Below the pieces are notes generated by a model, which saw only the letters and a list, made by a program, of their open reading frames with translations, did no database searches and was not told the DNA's origin. The translations under genes were made by a program, and so were the position numbers. A stretch of 64,000 bases of DNA from UBA4416 sp031539425 (GTDB lineage: Bacteria > Bacteroidota > Bacteroidia > B-17B0 > Aurantibacillaceae), in NCBI GenBank assembly GCA_031539425.1, contig JAVKLI010000051.1, positions 1-64,000 on the forward strand, read 5' to 3'. Below, in pieces: positions 56,752-64,000 of this stretch (within the stretch, counting starts at the first letter, position 1; the number at the start of each line of letters is the position of its first letter).

Positions 56752-59208
56752 TTAAAAATCTACTTTAAAATAAAATAATGGTAAAAGCCCTAATTGATAA
56801 TTTTTAATTAATGGGTCTTTATTTATATCAGTATAATCGGGCGAATAACTCAGGGCTAAAATATTTTTGGTGTTTAATACATTTACTAAATCTAAAGTAA
56901 ATTCATAACCCACTTTTTCGGTATTAATTTTATAGCTTACTCTAAAATCAAATCGATTGTAAGGGTCAAATTGTAAGGTGTTCATTTTATTATCATCAGG
57001 CACTACTTCCATAATGGCATTGCTTGCTGCTATATTTGCTGGCGAATAGCGTTTGCCGCCGCCATAGGTAATTTTTAAACCAAAACTTAATATTTTTTTC
57101 TTTTCATTATCTAGTTCAATTTCCGATCCTGCCAGTAAATTCATGGCGTAGTTACCATTAAAGTCGGTATCAAAAGTTTTGTTATTACTAGCGGTATATT
57201 TGCTTTCAAAAATACTAGCCGAATACATTAAGAAAAAATGATTGCTAAAACTTTTTTCTAAAGTCATTTCAAGTCCATAATTATAACCCGTTCCGGCGTT
57301 TTGCAAATTGTAAATAGGAAAAAATCGAGTAAACCCTGATCCATTATTTAATAACGAAATGCCAGATGGCGTAGCATATACAGGGGCGTTGTATAGATAT
57401 TGATAATAGATTTCAAATTTGGTCCTTATTGTTTTTAATGGATAAAACTCATATCCCAATACCACATGATGACTTTTAGTAAAATCTAAATTCATGTTGC
57501 TTTTTATACGTTGTGTATTTAAAACAGGTTTGTTGTTTTGCATAATACTATCCGGCACCGCATAATAAATGTAAGTTGGATGCATTTGGCTATGAAGCCC
57601 ATAAGCTAAACTAATGACATGATTTTTATTAGTAACATATTCAAGTGCCAAGCGTGGCTCAATAGCAAAGCTGTTATTAATAGTTAATAGCTGCGAATAT
57701 AACCCTGATGTTATTTTAAATTGCGAACAGAACTTATGTGTATAAGTAATATAAGGCTGCAGGAGGGCAAAACTGGTTTTTTCTTTAATTCGTTCTTTAA
57801 AAGGTTTATCATTAATTTTTTCGGCAATAGTATCAAAGCGTGAGCTAACTTTTACTTTATCGTAAAAATCAATTTGAGATAAATTAGCAAAAAACCCAAC
57901 TTTAAAATAATTAGAAGTATTTATTTTATGCGTTACGTAAGAAGCTAAGGTTGTTTTACCTTCATAAAAAACAAAATCTAAAATATTAGGTAAAGTATCG
58001 TTTGGTATATACTGTTTATTTCGTAAAATTAACTCGTGTTTGGCATTTATAAACTGTCCGCTATAGGCTAAAGATGTTTTAATAAAAGTACGGCTATTAA
58101 AATTATAGGCATGGTTTAAAATACCAACTCCCATTGATGAAGTGTATTTTTGGTCTCTATTTAAATCGCCATACAATTCTTTAGGTTTTTCTTTTAATGC
58201 ACTAAATATTAAATTGATAGTGCTAAAGCCACCAATAGCGCTAAATGTAAAATGACCTGCTTTTTTGGTAGGAAAGCTTAATCTAATGGCACCATCTTGA
58301 TATTGTGGCACAGCGCTGGTACCAAAATTAAATTTTAAAAATGATAACATGTCTAAAGTAGAATATCTATAATTAACAAAATAACTACTTCCGTTTTCTT
58401 TATTAATAGGGCCTTCTATTGCTAACTCTGTGCCTAAAATACCAAACTGAAAGGTACGTTCGTGTTTTTGATTGTTACCGTTTCTCATTTTTAAATCAAA
58501 TACACCCCCTAAAGCATTGCCATAATTGGCAGGGAAGGCACCGGTATAAAATTGCGAATTAGCTAAGTACTTATTATTAATAATAGCCGTGGGTCCACCT
58601 GCTGATCCAGCCAAGGCAAAGTGATTGGGGTTAGGAATGTTTATTTCATCTAATCGCCACAGTAACCCTGCCGGCGAATTACCTCTTACTACAATATCAT
58701 TACGGCTATCATTAGTGCCTTGTACACCAGCAAAATTAGAGGCCATACGGGCGGGGTCTTGACGAGAGCCGGCATATCGTTCGGTTTCTTCAACGCTAAA
58801 AGTTTTCATGTTAGCTGCCTTAGTATCTTGTATTTGTTCAGATTTTGAAGCATCTATTTCCACCGTTTCTGATTGTAACATAGACTCTTCCATATCTACA
58901 TTTAAAAAAGATTCTTTTCCCGCGTTTATTACAATGTCTTGCAAATTAACTGTGTTATAACCTAAATATGTAATTAAAAAAGATTGCCTTCCAATGGGTA
59001 CTTTCTCTAACGTAAAAAACCCTTGTTCATTAGTTGTTGTATTTATAAATAATTGTGCATTATTTGTTTTTAATTGAATCACCACACCTGGCAATGGGCT
59101 AGAGGTAAGTTTATCAACTACCTTACCACGTATCGTTTGGATTATTTGATTTTGAGCCTTATTTGTTAAACATGTACAAATCAAAAGCGTAAGCAATCCA
59201 TATTTCAT
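56752..59208 (-). CDS. TonB-dependent receptor
   Basis: An 818-residue outer-membrane transporter. After the signal peptide (ending TNKAQ) comes a CarboxypepD-like domain at about 22-110 (TIRGKVVDKLTSSPLPGVVI, GYNTVNLQDIVI), then the plug at about 130-265 with RQDPARMASNFAGVQGTND, DIVVRGNSPAGLLWRLDEIN and GALGGVFDLKMRNG, then a 22-strand-type barrel ending FYFKVDF with the C-terminal Phe. The substrate is not deducible; no SusD-like partner or siderophore gene is adjacent. The region upstream (59209-59519) holds promoters only for the opposite strand. Confidence 0.9.
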   Translation of the reverse strand: MKYGLLTLLICTCLTNKAQNQIIQTIRGKVVDKLTSSPLPGVVIQLKTNNAQLFINTTTNEQGFFTLEKVPIGRQSFLITYLGYNTVNLQDIVINAGKESFLNVDMEESMLQSETVEIDASKSEQIQDTKAANMKTFSVEETERYAGSRQDPARMASNFAGVQGTNDSRNDIVVRGNSPAGLLWRLDEINIPNPNHFALAGSAGGPTAIINNKYLANSQFYTGAFPANYGNALGGVFDLKMRNGNNQKHERTFQFGILGTELAIEGPINKENGSSYFVNYRYSTLDMLSFLKFNFGTSAVPQYQDGAIRLSFPTKKAGHFTFSAIGGFSTINLIFSALKEKPKELYGDLNRDQKYTSSMGVGILNHAYNFNSRTFIKTSLAYSGQFINAKHELILRNKQYIPNDTLPNILDFVFYEGKTTLASYVTHKINTSNYFKVGFFANLSQIDFYDKVKVSSRFDTIAEKINDKPFKERIKEKTSFALLQPYITYTHKFCSQFKITSGLYSQLLTINNSFAIEPRLALEYVTNKNHVISLAYGLHSQMHPTYIYYAVPDSIMQNNKPVLNTQRIKSNMNLDFTKSHHVVLGYEFYPLKTIRTKFEIYYQYLYNAPVYATPSGISLLNNGSGFTRFFPIYNLQNAGTGYNYGLEMTLEKSFSNHFFLMYSASIFESKYTASNNKTFDTDFNGNYAMNLLAGSEIELDNEKKKILSFGLKITYGGGKRYSPANIAASNAIMEVVPDDNKMNTLQFDPYNRFDFRVSYKINTEKVGYEFTLDLVNVLNTKNILALSYSPDYTDINKDPLIKNYQLGLLPLFYFKVDF

Positions 59209-59413
59209 ATAAATATTTTTTTTGTGATTAATACGTTAATTTTTTTCGCTCTTTAATGCTTATAAATATAATTTATTTGAGGTTATGCAATTATAATTTT
59301 TATAATTCTAAACGCTACTAATTAATAGATATAGCAACTTATTTCAAGCTTTAGATTAAAAGTTTTTCTATTTACTTTAATTTATAAGCATCAATTTCCT
59401 ACTAAGTAGACTA

Positions 59414-59421
59414 TATATTTG
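59414..59421 (+). promoter_or_regulatory. Distal -7 element ahead of the SET gene
   Basis: TATATTTG, an exact TAnnTTTG match, 99 bases before the SET start codon. It would give a leader of about 90 bases. Confidence 0.45.
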
Positions 59422-59503
59422 TATCAGTTATACTATGTATACGAACTATTAATTAATATAAAGTCTAGCCAAATAATTAAAAATTACCTATAGATATTAA
59501 ACT

Positions 59504-59511
59504 ATATTTGT
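59504..59511 (+). promoter_or_regulatory. Proximal -7 element ahead of the SET gene
   Basis: A second TATATTTG, exact match, ends 8 bases before the TTG start codon. A transcript from here would be almost leaderless, so either the distal promoter serves translation or this gene is read from a leaderless message. Confidence 0.4.
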
Positions 59512-59519
59512 AACTATAT

Positions 59520-59945
59520 ATGAATTTAATAGTTAAAAAATCTCAATTACCTAACGCTGGTAAAGGATTATACTCCAAAACAGACATTAGTAAGGGAGCT
59601 GAAATTATTGAATATTTAGGTGAAATTATAGATTGGAAAGAGTATGAAAGGCGGGTAGAAAAAGATGAAGATGGTTACTTGTTTTACATCAATAAATCTA
59701 TTTGTATTGATGCCTGGAACACCCCACAACATTTAGCCCGATTTGCCAATGATGCCGCAGGCCTTACCCGAATAAAGGGGTTAAAAAACAACTGTAAATA
59801 CGTAGTTGAAAATAATAGATGTTTTATTGTGAGCAGCCGTAACATTAAATCTGGTGAAGAAATTTTTGTGAGTTATACAAAAGAATATTGGGATTGTGTG
59901 AAGTACAACATTAAAATTGGGCGAGCTAAACATTTTAAAAAATAA
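59520..59945 (+). CDS. Small SET-domain protein lysine methyltransferase
   Basis: A 141-residue protein that is nearly all SET domain. The start is TTG; the domain begins at once (LIVKKSQLPNAGKGLYSKTD), there is an in-frame stop seven codons upstream, and no ATG is available. Motifs: GAEIIEYLGEIIDWKEYE, YLFYINKSICIDAW, ARFANDAAG in place of the usual NHSC-type motif, NCKYVVENNRCFIV, and SGEEIFVSYTKEYW with the catalytic Tyr region. No pre-SET or post-SET Cys clusters are present. The bacterial substrate is unknown; eukaryotic relatives methylate histone lysines. The next gene begins 7 bases downstream. Confidence 0.85.
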   Translation: MNLIVKKSQLPNAGKGLYSKTDISKGAEIIEYLGEIIDWKEYERRVEKDEDGYLFYINKSICIDAWNTPQHLARFANDAAGLTRIKGLKNNCKYVVENNRCFIVSSRNIKSGEEIFVSYTKEYWDCVKYNIKIGRAKHFKK

Positions 59946-59952
59946 ACATAGT

Positions 59953-61155
59953 ATGAAATTAAAAATTGGTGTTTTAAGAGAAGAGAAAGAAAACCCCGAC
60001 AGAAGGGTACCACTTACACCTTTAATATGTTCAGAACTGTTAAAACAAAATTTGGGTATTAGTGTTGTTATTCAACCTAGTCCATATAGGTGCTACAGCG
60101 ATGCAGAGTATCGGTCGTTTGGGCTAAATGTATCTGAAGATTTAAGTGAATGCTATGTGTTGATGGGCGTTAAAGAAATTCCTGTTTCAAAATTAATTCC
60201 TAACAAAAAATATTTATTTTTTTCTCATACCATTAAAAAGCAAGCGCATAATAAAGGATTGATGAATGCGTTAATAAAAAACAAAATTCAAATGATAGAT
60301 TACGAAACCTTAACAGATGCTAGTTATAACCGCATTATTGGGTTTGGACGATATGCTGGGATTGTGGGTGCCTACAACGCTATTTTGGGTTACGGTATAA
60401 AATATGATTTGTTTCAATTAAAGCCAGCAAACCAGTGTAGAGATAAAGCCGAAATGGAAGAAGAATTAAAGCGCGCCAAATTACCAAACATTAAAATAGT
60501 GGTAACAGGCGGAGGCAGAGTGGCTAATGGCGTATATGAAATTTTATCATGCTTACATATTAGAAAAATTACGCCAGAAGAATTTTTGATGGGTAACTTT
60601 AAAGAGCCTGTGTACTGTCAGTTAAATCCTAGAGATTATGTGGAACGAGCTCATGATCATAACTTTGATTTACATGATTTTATAAAACACCCAGAAGGTT
60701 TTGTTTCAAAATTTGAACCCTTTACAAAGGCTGCCGATATTTACATATCTGCCCATTACTGGGCCAAAAATTCACCTAATATGTTTAACTTGGATGATGT
60801 AAAAAATCCAAATTTTAGAATTAGCGTACTGGCTGATATTACCTGCGATATAGGGGGATCTATCCCTACCACCATTCGATCTTCAAAAATAGGCGATGCA
60901 TTTTATGGTTTTAATTTATTAACACATCAGGAAGATGTGCCATTTAGTAAAGAAACCTTATGCGTTATGGCTGTTGATAATTTACCATGTGAGCTGCCAC
61001 GTAATGCCAGCGATGATTTTGCTAAAGATTTGAAAGAGCGCGTTATTCCTTCGTTTTTAAATGATGATAAAGAGCAAATTATTGAACGCGCCTCTATTTG
61101 TAAAAATGGTAAATTGATGCCAGCTTTTGAATATCTAACGGATTATGCTTATTAA
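59953..61155 (+). CDS. Saccharopine-dehydrogenase (LYS1)-like NAD(P) oxidoreductase
   Basis: A 400-residue enzyme of the alanine dehydrogenase/saccharopine dehydrogenase fold. The start at 59953 ([20 protein letters not shown]) fits the family; an upstream open stretch overlaps the SET gene. Motifs: DRRVPLTPL near 15-23, [46 protein letters not shown], nucleotide-binding [31 protein letters not shown] and [15 protein letters not shown]. It resembles fungal LYS1, which releases lysine from saccharopine, but Bacteroidota normally make lysine by diaminopimelate, so the true substrate is uncertain. It overlaps asnS by 4 bases at the 3' ends. Confidence 0.75.
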   Translation: MKLKIGVLREEKENPDRRVPLTPLICSELLKQNLGISVVIQPSPYRCYSDAEYRSFGLNVSEDLSECYVLMGVKEIPVSKLIPNKKYLFFSHTIKKQAHNKGLMNALIKNKIQMIDYETLTDASYNRIIGFGRYAGIVGAYNAILGYGIKYDLFQLKPANQCRDKAEMEEELKRAKLPNIKIVVTGGGRVANGVYEILSCLHIRKITPEEFLMGNFKEPVYCQLNPRDYVERAHDHNFDLHDFIKHPEGFVSKFEPFTKAADIYISAHYWAKNSPNMFNLDDVKNPNFRISVLADITCDIGGSIPTTIRSSKIGDAFYGFNLLTHQEDVPFSKETLCVMAVDNLPCELPRNASDDFAKDLKERVIPSFLNDDKEQIIERASICKNGKLMPAFEYLTDYAY

Positions 61156-62600
61156 AACTCGCAGTTTTTTGGCGTACGTGGAAAAGGAATGACGTCTCTA
61201 ATATTAGTCATACCCGTTACAAACAACACCAATCTTTCAAACCCTAAGCCAAATCCAGCATGAGGGCAGGTGCCAAATCGTCTGGTATCTAAATACCAAC
61301 TCATTTCATGCGTTGAAATATTGAGTTCGTTCATGCGTTGGGTTAGCTTATCAAGTCTCTCTTCACGTTGAGAGCCTCCAACAATTTCACCAATTCCAGG
61401 AAACAGCACATCCATAGCGGCTACAGTTTTACCATCATCATTTTGGCGCATATAAAAAGATTTTATTTCTTTAGGATAATCCGTTAGTATAATCGGTTTT
61501 TTAAAATGCTTTTCTACTAAAAAGCGTTCATGCTCACTTTGCAAATCGGCACCCCACTTATCTATTTTAAATTGAAATTTATTTTTTTTATTTAATGATT
61601 CTTCTTTTAAAATTTCAATGGCTTGGGTGTATGATAATTTTTCAAAGTTTTCCTTTAGGCAAAAATTTAATTTGTCAATCAAGTTCATTGCACTACGATC
61701 TGCTTGTGGCTTAGCGGCTTCTTCTTTAGTTAATCTGTCGGATAAAAAAGCTAGATCGTCGGCATTTTTTGTTAACGCAACCTGAATAACATATTTTAAA
61801 AGCTCTTCAACCAGGGCCATATTATCTTGTAAATTATAAAAAGCCATTTCGGGCTCTATCATCCAAAATTCGGCCAAGTGCCTTGTGGTATTTGAATTCT
61901 CCGCTCTAAATGTAGGACCAAAAGTATATACATTACCTAAGGCAAGGGCTGCCAATTCAGCTTCTAATTGCCCAGATACCGTTAGTTTGGTTTCTTTCCC
62001 AAAAAAATCTTCTTGGTAATTTATAGCACCAGTAGGCGTTTTAGGTAAATTTTTAAAATCTAATGTTGTTACTGTAAACATTTCGCCAGCGCCTTCAGCA
62101 TCGCTAGAAGTAATCATCGGCGCATGTATATATAAAAAGTCTTTTTGATGAAAAAATTCGTGTATGGCAAAGGCCAAGGTGTGCCTAATTCTATAAATAG
62201 CACCAAAGGTATTGGTTCTAAACCGTAAGTGTCCTATCTCTCTTAAATACTCTAATGAGTGGGCTTTTGGCTGTAATGGGTAAAAATGTGGTTTATCAAT
62301 ATCGGATTCAGCAGTTCCATAAATTTCAATGTCTTGCACTTCAATTTCTACACTTTGTCCTTTTCCTAACGATGGAATTACTCTTCCAGTAACAGCAACG
62401 CAAGCACCAGGGGTTATTTGTTTTAAAATAGATTCGGTTATTTTGTCTGTATTTATTACTGCTTGCAGCTGTTGCACACAAGAGCCATCATTAATGGCTA
62501 TAAAGGTATTATTTCTAAACGTTCGTACCCAGCCCTTTATACAAACGGTTTGGTTAACTAAATTGGTTGATAAAATATTTTTTATAGTGGTATGTTGCAT
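61152..62600 (-). CDS. asnS: Asparaginyl-tRNA synthetase
   Basis: Class IIb aminoacyl-tRNA synthetase charging tRNA-Asn. The 482 residues have an N-terminal OB anticodon-binding domain (about 15-105, [20 protein letters not shown]) and a class II core with motif 2 [20 protein letters not shown] near 225-244 and motif 3 [15 protein letters not shown] near 452-466. The [10 protein letters not shown] stretch after motif 2 favours AsnS over AspS. A promoter element lies 34 bases upstream. Confidence 0.96.
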   Translation of the reverse strand: MQHTTIKNILSTNLVNQTVCIKGWVRTFRNNTFIAINDGSCVQQLQAVINTDKITESILKQITPGACVAVTGRVIPSLGKGQSVEIEVQDIEIYGTAESDIDKPHFYPLQPKAHSLEYLREIGHLRFRTNTFGAIYRIRHTLAFAIHEFFHQKDFLYIHAPMITSSDAEGAGEMFTVTTLDFKNLPKTPTGAINYQEDFFGKETKLTVSGQLEAELAALALGNVYTFGPTFRAENSNTTRHLAEFWMIEPEMAFYNLQDNMALVEELLKYVIQVALTKNADDLAFLSDRLTKEEAAKPQADRSAMNLIDKLNFCLKENFEKLSYTQAIEILKEESLNKKNKFQFKIDKWGADLQSEHERFLVEKHFKKPIILTDYPKEIKSFYMRQNDDGKTVAAMDVLFPGIGEIVGGSQREERLDKLTQRMNELNISTHEMSWYLDTRRFGTCPHAGFGLGFERLVLFVTGMTNIRDVIPFPRTPKNCEF

Positions 62601-62634
62601 AAGAATGGGTTTATGATAATAAAACTTGTATTGG

Positions 62635-62668
62635 CAAATTTATTATAAATACAGGTACTAACATCCAA
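62635..62668 (-). promoter_or_regulatory. Promoter for asnS
   Basis: CAAATTTA at 62635-62642 is TAAATTTG on the minus strand, an exact TAnnTTTG match. A minus-strand TTG lies at 62666-62668, 23 bases upstream, the same spacing as in the pheT promoter. Confidence 0.5.
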
Positions 62669-62778
62669 TTTTTTAATCTAAACCACTAAACTAATCTTGT
62701 TTTTCATTTTCTGTACTTTTTTATTTTTTTAATTCCTCTCCTTACAGGGTGGGGGGTGATTTGTGGGTTAGAGTGTGA

Positions 62779-63056
62779 ATATATCATTTACCCCCTGAAT
62801 TTGATTGTTTGGATAATGCTAAATTAATAGGGTTTACAAATAGTGCTGAAGAATTGCCTTCTGACTTCTCTTTGCTTAGTCGTAAAAAATATAGAACGGT
62901 TTTTAGAAGAGGGGTATTTGTGTACATACAACACCTAAATCAGCAGTTGTTGGCAATCTTTTAAGTCCTAATAAGTTTAACGATTATAAGAAACGTAAAA
63001 ATTACCGCATACATAAGGGGTCTCTCACTTTAAGTAGGGTAAGAATTATACAATAA
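62779..63056 (+). pseudogene. Frameshifted coding relic of unknown family
   Basis: From 62779 one frame is open for 61 codons (IYHLPPEFDCLDNAKLIGF, AEELPSDFSLLSRKKYRTVF) without an ATG, to a stop at 62962. From 62907 the next frame is open to 63056 and reads TPKSAVVGNLLSPNKFNDYK then KRKNYRIHKGSLTLSRVRII. A single frameshift near 62905-62930 would join them into one basic polypeptide tail. The composition looks coding, but there is no start and I do not recognise the family. The end runs 11 bases into the 3' end of mlaF. The stretch 62669-62778 shows nothing else. Confidence 0.4.
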
Positions 63057-63819
63057 CTTGTTTTTTAGCTGTGCTATTATATACTGTTTTCATAAAACCC
63101 GAAGCAAACATAAAGTTGTTTAATTCTGCATGCTCTGTATCTAAAATGTTTTTTTGAGAGCCTGTCCAGCTATTTTGGCCTTTGTAAATAAATAAAATAT
63201 TTTCACCAATTTCTACTACCGAGTTCATGTCGTGTGTTACTATAATAGTAGTAATGTTAAACTCTTTGGTGATGGCTTGAATTAAACTATCAATAACAAT
63301 TGATGTTTTAGGGTCTAACCCAGAATTGGGCTCGTCACAAAATAAATATTTGGGGTTATTAGCTATGGCACGTGCTAAGGCTGCGCGCTTTTTCATCCCC
63401 CCTGATAGTTCGCTTGGGTATAATTTATTTTTACCTTCTAGTTGTACTTTTTCTAAACAAAAATTAACCCTATCTTTTTTTTCATTTAGCGTTAGTGTGG
63501 TATATATATCCAATGGAAAACGCACATTTTCTTCTAAAGTAGATGAGTCAAATAAGGCTCCGCCTTGAAACAGCATGCCAATGTCTTTTCTCACCTCTTG
63601 TTTTTCATTTATTGATAAATTAGGAAAATCAACTTGATTAAAATAAATATGACCACTATCTAAGGGATGAAGACCTACTATAAGTTTTAAAATGGTTGTT
63701 TTACCGCTGCCACTTTCGCCAATAATTAAATTGGTTTTGCCTGGTTCAAATTTAAAAGAAACATTTTTTACTACATGGGTAGTGTTAAAGGATTTGTTAA
63801 TGTTTTTAATTTCAATCAT
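63046..63819 (-). CDS. mlaF: MlaF-like ABC transporter ATP-binding protein
   Basis: ATPase of a phospholipid/lipid transport system of the Mla type at the inner membrane. The 257 residues show Walker A GESGSGKTTIL at about 34-44, a Q-loop in IGMLFQGGALFDSSTLEENV (the FQ-GALFDS stretch is typical of MlaF), signature LSGGMKKRAALARAI near 138-152, Walker B YLFCDEPNSGLDP near 158-170, and the switch His in IIVTHDM. Its ATG overlaps the stop of the upstream gene (ATGA), indicating translational coupling with mlaE. Confidence 0.9.
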   Translation of the reverse strand: MIEIKNINKSFNTTHVVKNVSFKFEPGKTNLIIGESGSGKTTILKLIVGLHPLDSGHIYFNQVDFPNLSINEKQEVRKDIGMLFQGGALFDSSTLEENVRFPLDIYTTLTLNEKKDRVNFCLEKVQLEGKNKLYPSELSGGMKKRAALARAIANNPKYLFCDEPNSGLDPKTSIVIDSLIQAITKEFNITTIIVTHDMNSVVEIGENILFIYKGQNSWTGSQKNILDTEHAELNNFMFASGFMKTVYNSTAKKQVIV

Positions 63820-64000
63820 GATAAAAATATTTGAGTTAAAATAAAATTAAAAATCAAAATCAAAATACTACAATAAACTACTGATGTTGTGCTGCTTTTG
63901 CCAACTTCTAAAGCCCCTCCGGAGGTGTAATAGCCAAAATATGAAGAAATAGAGGTTATTAAAAAAGAAAACACAATTACTTTAGAAAAAGTATAATACA
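63816..64000 (-). CDS. mlaE: MlaE-like ABC transporter permease, 3' end only
   Basis: The window edge leaves the last 60 or so codons. They read SKVIVFSFLITSISSYFGYY, TSGGALEVGKSSTTSVVYCS, then a hydrophobic helix ILILIFNFILTQIF and a stop. The GYYTSGGALEVGKSSTTSVV stretch is the conserved C-terminal motif of MlaE/YrbE permeases. The stop overlaps the mlaF start by four bases (ATGA), so the two are coupled and the complex is probably a retrograde or anterograde phospholipid transporter. Confidence 0.88.
   Translation of the reverse strand, partial: YYTFSKVIVFSFLITSISSYFGYYTSGGALEVGKSSTTSVVYCSILILIFNFILTQIFLS

Larger units (their letters stand above)
59209..59519. other. Divergent intergenic region, TonB receptor / SET gene
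   Basis: Very AT-rich, no coding signal. Two exact -7 elements face the SET gene, at 59414 and 59504. No TAnnTTTG element was found facing the TonB-receptor gene. Confidence 0.5.

Noticed and set aside
59917..59952. Upstream start of the LYS1-like gene
   Set aside because: The family's N terminus ([12 protein letters not shown]) begins at 59953; the earlier codons overlap the SET gene and do not match the family.
1..64000. tRNA, rRNA, riboswitch or toxin-antitoxin genes
   Set aside because: The gaps between genes were read on both strands, and no cloverleaf with a CCA end, rRNA-like stretch, known riboswitch core or small paired toxin-antitoxin frames could be supported.

Overview
The window reads as chromosomal DNA of an AT-rich Bacteroidota bacterium; order and genus cannot be fixed from sequence alone. 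The evidence is: three proteins with type IX secretion (T9SS) sorting domains, two of the gliding/CHU_C type B kind and one of the type A kind; a PorT-like T9SS component; a TonB-dependent receptor with a carboxypeptidase-like leader domain; an exonuclease-DnaE fusion; several exact TAnnTTTG promoter elements; and few visible Shine-Dalgarno sequences.

Layout. 0.1-2.2 kb: two peptidyl-prolyl isomerases, an FKBP lipoprotein and a cyclophilin-FKBP fusion, ending in a strong two-way terminator. 2.2-10.6 kb: an rRNA/tRNA methyltransferase and fmt, then sucD, then pheT-mtaB-lpxK behind a promoter, then a polytopic membrane protein. 10.7-19.8 kb: a small membrane protein and a 2943-residue surface protein with twelve tandem PKD/Ig-like units. 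19.9-24.3 kb: an RlmI-like methyltransferase overlapping a FemAB/GNAT-like protein, then a trans-sulfuration PLP enzyme abutting a double-VOC protein. 24.3-30.1 kb: a TPR protein and outer-membrane barrel operon whose probable third gene is broken by an IS5-family relic. 30.1-35.5 kb: an FtsE-like ATPase, a nidogen-like T9SS cargo, and a second, different IS5 relic. 35.5-41 kb: dipeptidyl peptidase IV facing a four-gene set (aldehyde dehydrogenase, PhnA, TfoX-N, amidohydrolase). 41.2-49 kb: a secreted SGNH hydrolase, sdhCAB, a mannose-1-phosphate guanylyltransferase and der. 49.1-59.2 kb, all on the minus strand: TonB receptor, dnaE, lspA, porT, a COG2509-like flavoprotein and a threonine-aldolase relic. 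59.5-64 kb: a SET-domain gene with a saccharopine-dehydrogenase-like gene, asnS, a frameshifted coding relic, and mlaF plus the end of mlaE.

Most genes are housekeeping: translation, envelope biogenesis, TCA cycle and replication. The accessory interest lies in the T9SS surface proteins, the TPR/barrel operon with its broken third gene, the SET/LYS1-like pair, and four decayed gene or IS fragments. I saw no tRNA, rRNA, CRISPR array, prophage or recognisable defence system. I did not find a clear-cut new system; the TPR/barrel operon and the SET/LYS1-like pair are the best candidates for undescribed function.
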